A DNA stretch of 21,577 nucleotides, from NCBI GenBank assembly GCA_052143655.1, contig JBKQSL010000178.1:1-21577 (forward strand). The letters are read 5' to 3'. The notes beneath the pieces were generated by a model. It did no database searches. It saw only the letters and a list, made by a program, of their open reading frames with translations, and had not been told where the DNA came from. Source of the DNA: CAVSUR01 sp052143655. GTDB taxonomy: Bacteria > Actinomycetota > Actinomycetes > Streptosporangiales > Streptosporangiaceae. The position numbers and the translations under genes are program-made. Numbering within the stretch: the stretch's first letter is position 1; each line of letters starts with the position of its first letter. Of this stretch, positions 7,941-15,119 are shown one piece after another.

Positions 7941-8064
7941 TCTCGCTCCAGACAGCAATAACTACTATCAGTAACAAGAACAACACGATGGGAGATGTGC
8001 TGCAGAACTAGCCGCGTGTCGCCCCCAACACAACATCACGCAACACCTAAAGGAACCCTAGAAA
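7941..8064. promoter_or_regulatory. Intergenic region upstream of recombinase operon
   Basis: This AT-richer stretch separates the recombinase operon from the pseudogene. CAACA(C/T) occurs at 7981, 8026, 8031 and 8041, and again at 8070 just beyond, which may be an operator or arm-type site cluster. On the minus strand TTGTTC followed by TATTGC after about 17 bp is a weak promoter candidate for the operon. I see no gene here. Homology to the 800-aa family ends near 8065, so an element or deletion boundary lies within or beside it. Confidence 0.35.
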
Positions 8065-9046
8065 ACGCGCAACATGCTGCACCGCTACGCCGTCTGGCAC
8101 GTCGTGCGCCGGCTGCGCGGCCGGCTTGGCGGCGCTCACGCCACCCGTGACCAGGTCGTGGCCGCCCAGCGCGACATCAGGGCCGCCGTCGCCGTGCTCG
8201 GCTGGCTCACCACACGCGACCTCACCCTGGACGGCGCCCGGCAAGGTGACCTAGAAGCATGGCTGGCCAGCGCGCAGGCCACCCACCGCACCGACGCGGG
8301 CAACTTCGTCCGCTGGGCCAGGCGGCACAAGCTCACCCAGCTGGACTTCGCCGCCGTCCGCTGGGGCGGCCCGTCCGGCGTGATCGACACCGAGGCCGCT
8401 GGGAACAGGCCCGCCGCCTGATCGGCGACGACACCCTCAACCCCGAAGACCGGCTCGCCGGGCTGCTCGTCCTTCTCTACGCCCAGCGGGCGTCGGCCAT
8501 CAGCCGCCTCACCCTCGGCCACGTCCAGGACAACGGCCACCAGGTACGGCTGCGCCTGGGCCGCGAACCCGTCATCCTGCCCGAGCCGCTCGACACGCTG
8601 GCAAGGCAGGTCGCCGCCGTCAGGCAAGGCCACGCCGCCATCGGCGACTCCGGGACCTCGCCCTGGCTGTTCCCCGGCGGCCAGCCCGGCCGGCCCATCA
8701 GCGCCTTCCGCGTGGCCGAACGTCTCCGCCAGCTCGGCATCCTCTCCGGTCAGGCCCGCTCCGCCGCACTGTTCCAGCTCGCCACCGAACTGCCCGCCGC
8801 GGTGCTCGCCCGGATGCTCGGCATCCACATCGCGGCCGCCGTCGCCTGGCAGCGCGCCTCCGCCGGAGACTGGACCGCCTATGCCGCCGAGACCGGACCG
8901 TGGCCGAGGAGTACTTCGCCGAATTCGACGAGACCCGCAGCCGCCGCGCCACCTGGGGCGGCGTAACCCCCTCCGCGAACCACTCCGCGGCCTGCAACCG
9001 CACTTCCTCACGCCTGACCCCGCCCGGCGGCGGACAGGCCACCTAA
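8065..9046 (+). pseudogene. Degenerate, truncated copy of the zinc-ribbon/recombinase-like gene
   Basis: Translation from about 8065 matches the last 280 residues of the 800-aa protein, at moderate identity by eye: RYAVWHVVRRLRGR, DAGNFVRWARR, EDRLAGLLVLLYAQ, GQARSAALFQLATELPA, LARMLGIHI, AVAWQRASAGDW. The frame shifts near 8395-8400 (consistent with loss of one base at GAGGCCGCTGG) and again near 8885-8897. The last frame continues as TVAEEYFAEFDETRSRRATW and ends at TAA 9044-9046. The zinc-ribbon half is missing, and an in-frame stop (8059-8061) lies just upstream. The Trp replacing the catalytic Tyr is present here too. It lies on the opposite strand to the intact operon and is too divergent to be a recent duplicate, so it is probably the relic of a second element. 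Confidence 0.85.
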
Positions 9047-9275
9047 CACCGCAGTAGCCCTACCAGCAGTCACCGTCACCACGACACACCGGGCAGGCAC
9101 CAACTGTGAGCATCCTGACAATTCAACCCCCATAGTAAGCCGAACACACTAATGTCTATGGCACCTCACGGCGGGTCCGCGTATCGAAAGGCGTACCTCA
9201 GAGTCACGTTTAGCGTAAATGACCTGCCACCTCCGGCAGATGCACAGCCATCGATAGTCGAGCCAGACTTCGGCT
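9047..9275. promoter_or_regulatory. Leader region of the leu-like cluster with several dyads
   Basis: I see no gene in this stretch. Dyads present are: CCATAG (9130-9135) with CTATGG (9156-9161); GTCA-cg-TTTA-gcg-TAAA-TGAC (9203-9223); CTGCC/GGCAG (9224-9239); and ATAGTCGA (9254-9261) with TCGGCTAT (9270-9277). The last can form an 8-bp RNA stem with one G-U pair that would cover the start codon of the small ORF at 9276. These are candidate operator or leader structures; I cannot place a convincing -35/-10 pair. Confidence 0.35.
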
Positions 9276-9371
9276 ATGGGCAATCGCGTAACCGCGTTGG
9301 CGGAGGGCTTCGCAGAGGTCGAAGGTGACGACGGGACATGGGCTGAAGTCGAGACGGGCGGAGGATACTGA
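9276..9371 (+). CDS. 31-aa small ORF abutting the SDR gene
   Basis: This is an ATG-started ORF of 31 codons ending at TGA 9369-9371, immediately followed by the ATG of the SDR gene (TGAATG). The product is acidic, starting MGNRVTALAEGF and ending AEVETGGGY. The SDR ribosome-binding site (GGAGG, 9360-9364) lies within its 3' end. No strong ribosome-binding site precedes it, and a possible hairpin overlaps its start. I know no family match. It could be a leader peptide, a small peptide precursor, or chance. Confidence 0.35.
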   Translation: MGNRVTALAEGFAEVEGDDGTWAEVETGGGY

Positions 9372-10157
9372 ATGAACCGGTCTGATCCTCGAGTCGCGGT
9401 TATCACCGGTGCTCGCCAGGGAATCGGCCGCCGGATCGCCGAGATGCTCGCCGCTCGTGGATATTCAGTCGCCGTGATCGATCAGGTATTCCCGAAGGAG
9501 AGTGTCGCCTCCGTCGAAGCGTCGGGAGGTGAGGCCCTAGGAATTACTGGCGATGTGTCCTGTCAAGAAGATATCGATTCCGCAGCGGCTGAAGTATTGG
9601 ACCGATTCGGCCGGGTGGACGTACTGGTAAACAATGCTGGCATGGGTCTTATTGCTGCCGCGGAAAACACTACCGCCGAGCAGTGGCGAAGAGTCCTGGA
9701 GGTTAACCTTACGGGACCGTTCCTATTGTGCAAGGCATTTTCGGCAGAATTTCTCCGTCAACGGCGTGGAAGCATCGTCAATATTGCCTCCATCTGTGGA
9801 ATCAGCGGCATAGCAGACCGGATAGCCTACAACGCTAGTAAGCACGGCCTGATCGGGCTGACCCGCACGCTGGCTGTTGAGTGGGGTGGCCGCGGCATCC
9901 GCGTCAACGCAGTTTGCCCGTCCTGGGTCAAAACCGAGATGGACGTCACCGATCAGACCCAGGGCGCCTATATGGACGAAGATATCATTGACCGGGTAGC
10001 GTTGGCGCGATTCGGCCAGCCAATCGACATTGCGGAAGCGGTTTCCTTCCTGGCTGACGATGCCAGGAGCGGATTCATCAACGGTGTCGCTCTTTCGGTC
10101 GATGGCGGATGGCATATTGACGGAAGCTGGCGTGCGTTGCGGCTGGCCAAGCGCTGA
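9372..10157 (+). CDS. Short-chain dehydrogenase/reductase (FabG-like SDR)
   Basis: This 261-aa classical SDR has the cofactor motif TGARQGIG (12-19), the NNAG motif (87-90) and the catalytic set Asn112, Ser140, Tyr153 and Lys157 (YNASK). Asp37 at the end of the second strand suggests NAD(H) preference. The C-terminus FINGVALSVDGGW is typical of the family. The substrate cannot be read from the sequence. The gene begins the leu-like operon: its ATG directly follows the 31-aa ORF, GGAGG lies 7 bp upstream, and leuC starts 21 bp after its stop. In context it may reduce or oxidise the starter or product 2-oxo/hydroxy acid of the elongation module. Its A/T-rich third positions contrast with the recombinase genes to the left. 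Confidence 0.9.
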   Translation: MNRSDPRVAVITGARQGIGRRIAEMLAARGYSVAVIDQVFPKESVASVEASGGEALGITGDVSCQEDIDSAAAEVLDRFGRVDVLVNNAGMGLIAAAENTTAEQWRRVLEVNLTGPFLLCKAFSAEFLRQRRGSIVNIASICGISGIADRIAYNASKHGLIGLTRTLAVEWGGRGIRVNAVCPSWVKTEMDVTDQTQGAYMDEDIIDRVALARFGQPIDIAEAVSFLADDARSGFINGVALSVDGGWHIDGSWRALRLAKR

Positions 10158-10178
10158 CAGTCGACGCGAGGAGTAGCG

Positions 10179-11612
10179 ATGGGCCGCACTATGGCGGACA
10201 AGGTGTGGGAAGCGCACCTGGTGCACAGGGAGCAAGGTCAGCCGGACATTGTCTATATAGATCTGCACCTGATGCACGAGATGACGAGTCCACAGGCTTT
10301 TGATGGACTGCGGTCAGCGGGTCGGCGAGTGCGGCGCCCCGAGCTAACCGTAGCGACCGAGGATCACAATGTCCCGACTACTGGCGACGCTGACGCGAGC
10401 GACTGGGGGGCAGTCGGGAAAATCGCGGATCCTGTCTCGCGCCGACAACTGGCGGCACTCCGCAATAATTGTCATGAGTTCGGCATACTTCTTTTCCCAA
10501 TGGGCCACGCTGACCAAGGAATACTACATGTCATCGGACCGCAGATCGGCCTCACGCTACCTGGTATGACAATTGTCTGCGGCGACAGCCATACTAGCAC
10601 GCATGGCGCCTTGGGCGCGCTCGCGTTCGGAATCGGCACCAGCGAAGTCGAGCACGTTCTAGCCACGCAAGTGCTACCATTGCGACCATTCAAGAACATG
10701 GCAGTGACAGTCGAGGGGGCGCTGAGCCCAGGAGTCACTGCCAAGGACGTCATCCTCGCTGTTATCGCCCAGCTGGGAACTAACGGTGCCCAGGGCTCTG
10801 TCATCGAGTATCGTGGCAGCACAATTCAGGCTCTCTCCATGGAAGCCAGGATGACGATCTGCAACATGTCCATAGAGGCAGGCGCTCGGGCCGGGATGAT
10901 TGCGCCCGACACGATCACTTTAGAATATTTAAAGGGCCGACCGTATGCCCCATCCGACGAGCAATGGGCCGATGCCTGTGCCTATTGGGAGAAGCTCCGG
11001 ACAGACCATGACGCAACGTTCGACGAGGAATTCTTCGTGGACGCCGTCACTCTGCGCCCCTTCGTCACCTGGGGCACTAATCCGGGCCAGGCGACGACGA
11101 TAGATGGAGTGGTCCCGGACCTCGACTCCGTGACGGATCCGGCTGCGCGGGATGCCATGAGCCGGGCACTGGAGTACATGGGCTTGTCTCCAGGCACGAA
11201 AATGCGCGACGTCCAGATCAACGCTGTCTTTCTTGGTTCCTGCACCAACGGGCGCATCGAGGACCTCCGTGCTGCCGCCGCGGTACTGCATGACCGAAAG
11301 GTCGCCAAGGGTGTGCGCATGCTGGTGGTTCCAGGGTCGATGCAGGTGAAACGCCAGGCTGAGAAGGAGGGACTCGACCAGGTCTTCGTGGCCGCGGGTG
11401 CCGAATGGCGCTCAGCAGGATGCTCAATGTGCATTGGAGTTAACCCCGACCGGATGATTGCCGGAGAACGAAGCGCCTCAACTACCAACCGCAATTTCGA
11501 GGGTCGTCAAGGCGCTGGGGCGCGCACCCACCTAGTCTCGCCTTCCGTCGCCGCTGCCACAGCGATTGCAGGACGACTCGCCGCCCCGAGCGATCTCGCC
11601 GACTTCCTCTGA
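10179..11612 (+). CDS. leuC: 3-isopropylmalate dehydratase-type large subunit (LeuC-like)
   Basis: This 477-aa aconitase-family large subunit would work with the LeuD-like protein encoded at 14495 to isomerise a 2-alkylmalate to a 3-alkylmalate. The start matches the usual LeuC N-terminus (MGRTMADKVWEAH). [4Fe-4S] ligands are Cys355 (GSCTNGR), Cys415 and Cys418 (CSMC). CGDSHTSTHGALGALAFGIG is the conserved family block. Length is normal for LeuC. SMCIGVNPD and GRQGAGARTH differ slightly from the common SMCLAMNPD and GRQGKGGRTH. Two TTA leucine codons (codons 248 and 251) are notable in a high-GC actinomycete. It is separated from leuD by leuB and leuA, an unusual arrangement. The paralogous role is inferred; genuine leucine synthesis is not excluded. 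Confidence 0.93.
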   Translation: MGRTMADKVWEAHLVHREQGQPDIVYIDLHLMHEMTSPQAFDGLRSAGRRVRRPELTVATEDHNVPTTGDADASDWGAVGKIADPVSRRQLAALRNNCHEFGILLFPMGHADQGILHVIGPQIGLTLPGMTIVCGDSHTSTHGALGALAFGIGTSEVEHVLATQVLPLRPFKNMAVTVEGALSPGVTAKDVILAVIAQLGTNGAQGSVIEYRGSTIQALSMEARMTICNMSIEAGARAGMIAPDTITLEYLKGRPYAPSDEQWADACAYWEKLRTDHDATFDEEFFVDAVTLRPFVTWGTNPGQATTIDGVVPDLDSVTDPAARDAMSRALEYMGLSPGTKMRDVQINAVFLGSCTNGRIEDLRAAAAVLHDRKVAKGVRMLVVPGSMQVKRQAEKEGLDQVFVAAGAEWRSAGCSMCIGVNPDRMIAGERSASTTNRNFEGRQGAGARTHLVSPSVAAATAIAGRLAAPSDLADFL

Positions 11613-11622
11613 CGCAGCGGCA

Positions 11623-12711
11623 ATGTCGTTCCACATCGTAGCCCTGCCTGGTGATGGGATAGGACCAGAGATCGTCGGCGCCGCCGTCAAGCTATTGCGG
11701 GCTGTCGGGTCTTTTGAGTTCAGCACATTCCCCTTCGGTGCTGCGTCGATCAAAATGGCTGGACGACCGCTCACCGACGAGGCCCGCGACGCGTGCCGGG
11801 CTGCCGATGCCATTCTCGCCGGTGCAGTCGGCACGCATCGCCAATCCACAGACCCAGACACGCCGCGCCCCGGCGATGGGTTGCTTGAACTCCGGGCCGA
11901 CCTCGGGCTGTACGCCAATATCCGGCCAGTGCGCGCGTGGCCGACGCTGGCGGGCGTAGGGCCATTTCGCGCAGAGACTGTCAGGAACGTCGACCTCGTA
12001 ATCGTCCGGGAACTGACTGGTGGCTTGTACGCAGGCAGACGTGGTACGACAGGCACAGGCCGTGATCGACGTGCCTTCGACACCTGCACCTACACAGCAG
12101 GTGAGATCGAGCGAGTTGCCCGGGTGGCGTTTGACTTGGCCCGCCTCCGCGGCTGCGTGCACGGCTGTCCGGGCCGGATCGCATCCATCGACAAGGCGAA
12201 CGTCCTGGCTACCTCAAGGCTGTGGCGCGAAGTAGTGGCGGCGCTAGCAGAAACGGAATTCTCCGACGTGGACGTTCAACACCTGCTGGTTGACTCGGCT
12301 GTGATGGCGCTAGTCAGTACCCCTCGGCGGTTTGACGTCATGCTCACAGAGAACATGTTCGGCGATATTCTCAGCGATGCCGCCGCCCCGATCAGCGGGT
12401 CGCTTGGCATGCTGCCCAGTGCCTCCCTGGCGGATTCGCCCACGGAGCCCGAAGCCCGGCCGCTTGGAGGGCTTTTCGAGCCCGTACACGGCTCCGCCCC
12501 AGATATCGCCGGCCAGAACGTAGCCAATCCCTACGGAACGTTCCTGTCGACCGCCCTGCTGCTCCGTTATGGCGTCGGCCTGCCCACAGAGGCCGCGGCA
12601 GTCGAGGCTGCCGTCTCAAGCTCGGTCGCTGCAGGCGTCCATACGCCAGACATTGGGGGTATCGCAACGACAACGGAGGTGACCCAGGCCGTCCTCGACC
12701 GACTTGAGTAA
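11623..12711 (+). CDS. leuB: 3-isopropylmalate dehydrogenase-type enzyme (LeuB-like)
   Basis: The 362-aa enzyme belongs to the isocitrate/isopropylmalate dehydrogenase family, which oxidatively decarboxylates 3-alkylmalate to the elongated 2-oxoacid. I chose the ATG at 11623 because MSFHIVALPGDGIGPEIV is the family N-terminus and it lies just after the leuC stop; an upstream in-frame ATG at 11566 would overlap leuC. Motifs: VRELTGGLYAG, DKANVLATSRLW, NMFGDILSDAA, FEPVHGSAPDIAG. It resembles the Thermus/Bacillus LeuB type (GLLELRADLGLYANIRP) rather than the usual actinomycete form with a GLLLKLRF-like stretch. At the helix that reads the substrate side chain, the common RPE-x-GLL is RPGDGLL, so the equivalent of Glu87 appears changed. 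A 167-bp gap with a stem-loop follows. Confidence 0.92.
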   Translation: MSFHIVALPGDGIGPEIVGAAVKLLRAVGSFEFSTFPFGAASIKMAGRPLTDEARDACRAADAILAGAVGTHRQSTDPDTPRPGDGLLELRADLGLYANIRPVRAWPTLAGVGPFRAETVRNVDLVIVRELTGGLYAGRRGTTGTGRDRRAFDTCTYTAGEIERVARVAFDLARLRGCVHGCPGRIASIDKANVLATSRLWREVVAALAETEFSDVDVQHLLVDSAVMALVSTPRRFDVMLTENMFGDILSDAAAPISGSLGMLPSASLADSPTEPEARPLGGLFEPVHGSAPDIAGQNVANPYGTFLSTALLLRYGVGLPTEAAAVEAAVSSSVAAGVHTPDIGGIATTTEVTQAVLDRLE

Positions 12712-12878
12712 CGTTTCCCACAATGCTACGGCGTGAAGCGCTGGAAGGATCACGGTCGACGAACGTCGTAGCAGGCATTCAACTTCTTGGGGATGCCACT
12801 CGAAGGGCCAATCGCAGACACTTAATTTAGCCGCTCGACGCGGTCCTGCCTGCCATTCATGAGGGAGGATTTGCCTGT
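12712..12878 (+). promoter_or_regulatory. Gap with stem-loop between leuB- and leuA-type genes
   Basis: TGCTACGGCGT (12724-12734) pairs with ACGTCGTAGCA (12763-12773) over 11 positions with one G-U pair and a loop of about 28 nt. No U-run follows. It could reduce read-through, stabilise the upstream message or act as an attenuator-like structure. A strong ribosome-binding site (GGGAGG near 12863-12868) precedes the leuA ATG. No gene is visible in the gap. Confidence 0.5.
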
Positions 12879-14498
12879 ATGCACACTTCGATCGATAAGC
12901 AACAGCCAAGCGGGATGCCTCTGCACAAGTACCGGCGCTACGAGCCGATCTCATTTCACGACCGGACGTGGCCGGAGAAAGTGCCGAGCCGCGCGCCCAT
13001 CTGGACCAGCGTAGACTTGCGTGACGGAAGCCAGGCCCTTATCGACCCTATGGGAGTCGACCGTAAGCGACGAATGTACGACCATCTCGTTGAAATTGGA
13101 TTCAAAGAGATCGAGGTCGGGTTTCCGCTTTCATGCCAAGCCGACTGGGATTTCACCCGTCACGTCATCGAGAATGACCTCGTGCCCGACGACGTGACGA
13201 TCCAAGTCATGACCCCGGTTCGCGAGGGGATGATCGAGGACACAGTAAAGGCACTACGCGGCGCCACTCGGGCGATCCTCCAGATCTACCATCCGACATC
13301 GACCACGCAGCGTCGCGTCGTCCTGCGCATGAGCCGCGCGGAGGTCAGAAACCTCGCCCTTCACGGTGCCGATACAGCCCTTAAGCTACGCGACTCTCTG
13401 CCTGGCACCGAGATCTATCTTCAGTACGCGACGGAGTCATTCACTCAAACCGAGCCGGAATTCGCCTTGGAAGTGTGCAACGCCGTGCTGGAGCAGTGGG
13501 ATCCTTCCCCGGAAGACCAGGTACGCGTCGTCTTCCCGACGACTGTGGAGTGTTTCCCGCCCCATGAATTCGCCGACCGGATTGAGTGGATGAGCCGGAA
13601 TCTGCTTTACCGGGATGCGATCACCCTTACCCTGCATCCGCACAACGACCGGGGCACCGGTGTGGCCGCCACCGAATTGGCGCTGCTGGCCGGCGCTGAA
13701 CGAGTAGAAGGCACGTTGCTTGGTAACGGGGAGCGGGCGGGGAACGTCTGCCTCATCACGCTAGCGATGAACTTGTTTTCTCAGGGCATCGACCCGAAGC
13801 TTGATCTCAGCAATCTCGACGAAACCCGTCGGGTCGTGGAGTCCTGCAACCAGCTTCCGGTGTCAGTTCGGCACCCGTGGGTAGGGGACTTCGTCTACAC
13901 CTCGTTCGCGGGTTCTCACCAGGATGCCATCAGCAAGGGGCTGAGCGCCTACGCCGCGTCGAATTCGCAGGTCTGGGACGTCCCCTATCTCCCGATTGAC
14001 CCGCGCGATGTCGGGCGCGACTATCAAGCCTTGATCCGAATCAACCGGCAGTCAGGCAAAGGCGGGGTCGCCCACATCATCCGCGCTGACCATGGCCTCG
14101 ACCTGCCCCGCCGCATGCAGATCGAGTTTGCCGCCCTCGTGCAGGAAAGGGCCGAGCAGGGAGGCGAGATCGCCCCCGACGAGATCTGGGAGACTTTCTC
14201 AACCGAGTATCTGGGCGATGCTGACAACCGGCTATCCTTCCCGGCGGTGCCTGTGGCTGATGCTCAGCGTGCCCTGACCGGGCTACTTCGCCCTCATGAG
14301 CTGGCAGGCGTAATACAGGACTTGCACTGGCAACGCCCTACGCCCGAACTGTCAGCCAACTGGGTAGCTTACGCCGAGGTGCGGACGGACGAGCGAGTTC
14401 GCTGGGGGGCCGGGATCGCGCGTTCCGAGGAAGAAGCACTTGCGCGCTGCCTGCACTCCGCTGTCCGCCGTCTACTGCGTGCTACGCGGGAAGGATGA
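12879..14498 (+). CDS. leuA: 2-isopropylmalate synthase-type enzyme, type 2 (LeuA-like), divergent pocket
   Basis: The 539-aa protein condenses acetyl-CoA with a 2-oxoacid. The TIM-barrel domain has Arg48-Asp49 (LRDGSQALIDPM), the metal ligands His253 and His255 (LHPHND) and GNGERAGN. The C-terminal regulatory-type domain is short, ending with WVAYAEVRTDERVRWGAGIA. Against M. tuberculosis LeuA (offset 32, numbering from memory), positions near the 2-oxoisovalerate side chain differ: Leu143 to Met111, His167 to Gln135, Ser216 to Ala184, Asn250 to Val218. The catalytic Arg, Asp, Glu218 and Thr254 equivalents are kept. RDGNQ is RDGSQ. This suggests a different or broader 2-oxoacid substrate. The stop overlaps leuD. 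Homocitrate or citramalate synthase activity is less likely, because sequence similarity is clearly to type-2 LeuA. Confidence 0.93.
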   Translation: MHTSIDKQQPSGMPLHKYRRYEPISFHDRTWPEKVPSRAPIWTSVDLRDGSQALIDPMGVDRKRRMYDHLVEIGFKEIEVGFPLSCQADWDFTRHVIENDLVPDDVTIQVMTPVREGMIEDTVKALRGATRAILQIYHPTSTTQRRVVLRMSRAEVRNLALHGADTALKLRDSLPGTEIYLQYATESFTQTEPEFALEVCNAVLEQWDPSPEDQVRVVFPTTVECFPPHEFADRIEWMSRNLLYRDAITLTLHPHNDRGTGVAATELALLAGAERVEGTLLGNGERAGNVCLITLAMNLFSQGIDPKLDLSNLDETRRVVESCNQLPVSVRHPWVGDFVYTSFAGSHQDAISKGLSAYAASNSQVWDVPYLPIDPRDVGRDYQALIRINRQSGKGGVAHIIRADHGLDLPRRMQIEFAALVQERAEQGGEIAPDEIWETFSTEYLGDADNRLSFPAVPVADAQRALTGLLRPHELAGVIQDLHWQRPTPELSANWVAYAEVRTDERVRWGAGIARSEEEALARCLHSAVRRLLRATREG

Positions 14499-15115
14499 TG
14501 CAGGCGCTGTTGGAGGCTCACACCGGCCTGGCCGCTCCATTGCGCCGCGGAAGAGTCGATACCGACCAGATCATCCCGGCAGAGTTCTGCAAGCGGCTCA
14601 GTCGATCCGGCTACGCCGACACGCTATTCTTCCGCTGGCGCGACGATCCGGGCTATCCTCTGAGTAAACCCGAGTACGCTCGTGCGAGCATACTGGTCGC
14701 GGGTCCAGAGTTTGGCATCGGGTCCTCCCGCGAGCACGCGGTATGGGCGCTGCGGGACTCCGGCTTCTGGGCTGTCATCGCGCCGTCATTTGGCGACATC
14801 TTCCGCGCCAACGCCACCAAGAACCGGCTGATCACGGCGCGCACCGATGAGCAGGCAGTTCACCGGCTCTGGGACCTTATCGAAGCGTCCCCGCAGACTG
14901 CCGTGACTGTGGACCTGATATCACGCCAGCTCCGCGCAGGTCTGCTGACCGAGGACTTTGACATAGATGACTACAGCCGATCGCAACTGATCACCGGTGC
15001 CAACGAGATCGAGCTCACGCTACGGCAGGTGGACGCCATCGCTGCGTACGAAGAAGACCGTCCGCCCTGGCTGCCCGTGGTGGCGTCCGGTAGCCAGTCA
15101 CGGGTGCCCGATTAG
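14495..15115 (+). CDS. leuD: 3-isopropylmalate dehydratase-type small subunit (LeuD-like)
   Basis: The 206-aa swivelling-domain subunit is the partner of the LeuC-like protein. Motifs: GRVDTDQIIPAEFCKRL near residues 19-35, FGIGSSREHAVWAL (commonly FGCGSSREHAPWAL), FGDIFRANATKNRL, and a C-terminal DDYSRSQLITGANEIELTL block. Length is normal. The start is ATG at 14495 (4-bp overlap with leuA) or the next codon ATG at 14498; either implies translational coupling. The stop lies 4 bp before the end of an IS66 transposase remnant on the other strand, so the operon end is directly abutted by a mobile element. The last about 10 residues (SGSQSRVPD) are unusual and may be affected by the junction. 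Confidence 0.92.
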   Translation: MMQALLEAHTGLAAPLRRGRVDTDQIIPAEFCKRLSRSGYADTLFFRWRDDPGYPLSKPEYARASILVAGPEFGIGSSREHAVWALRDSGFWAVIAPSFGDIFRANATKNRLITARTDEQAVHRLWDLIEASPQTAVTVDLISRQLRAGLLTEDFDIDDYSRSQLITGANEIELTLRQVDAIAAYEEDRPPWLPVVASGSQSRVPD

Positions 15116-15119
15116 TTGA

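Noticed and set aside
8136..9042. Minus-strand ORFs over 8136-9042
   Set aside because: They are antisense shadows of the pseudogene; the plus-strand frames match the 800-aa protein.
9276..9371. Leucine attenuator leader peptide
   Set aside because: The 31-aa peptide has a single Leu codon and no Leu run, so classical leucine attenuation is not supported.
11566..11622. Upstream ATG at 11566 as the leuB start
   Set aside because: It would add 19 residues overlapping leuC that lack family similarity. The ATG at 11623 starts the normal LeuB N-terminus.
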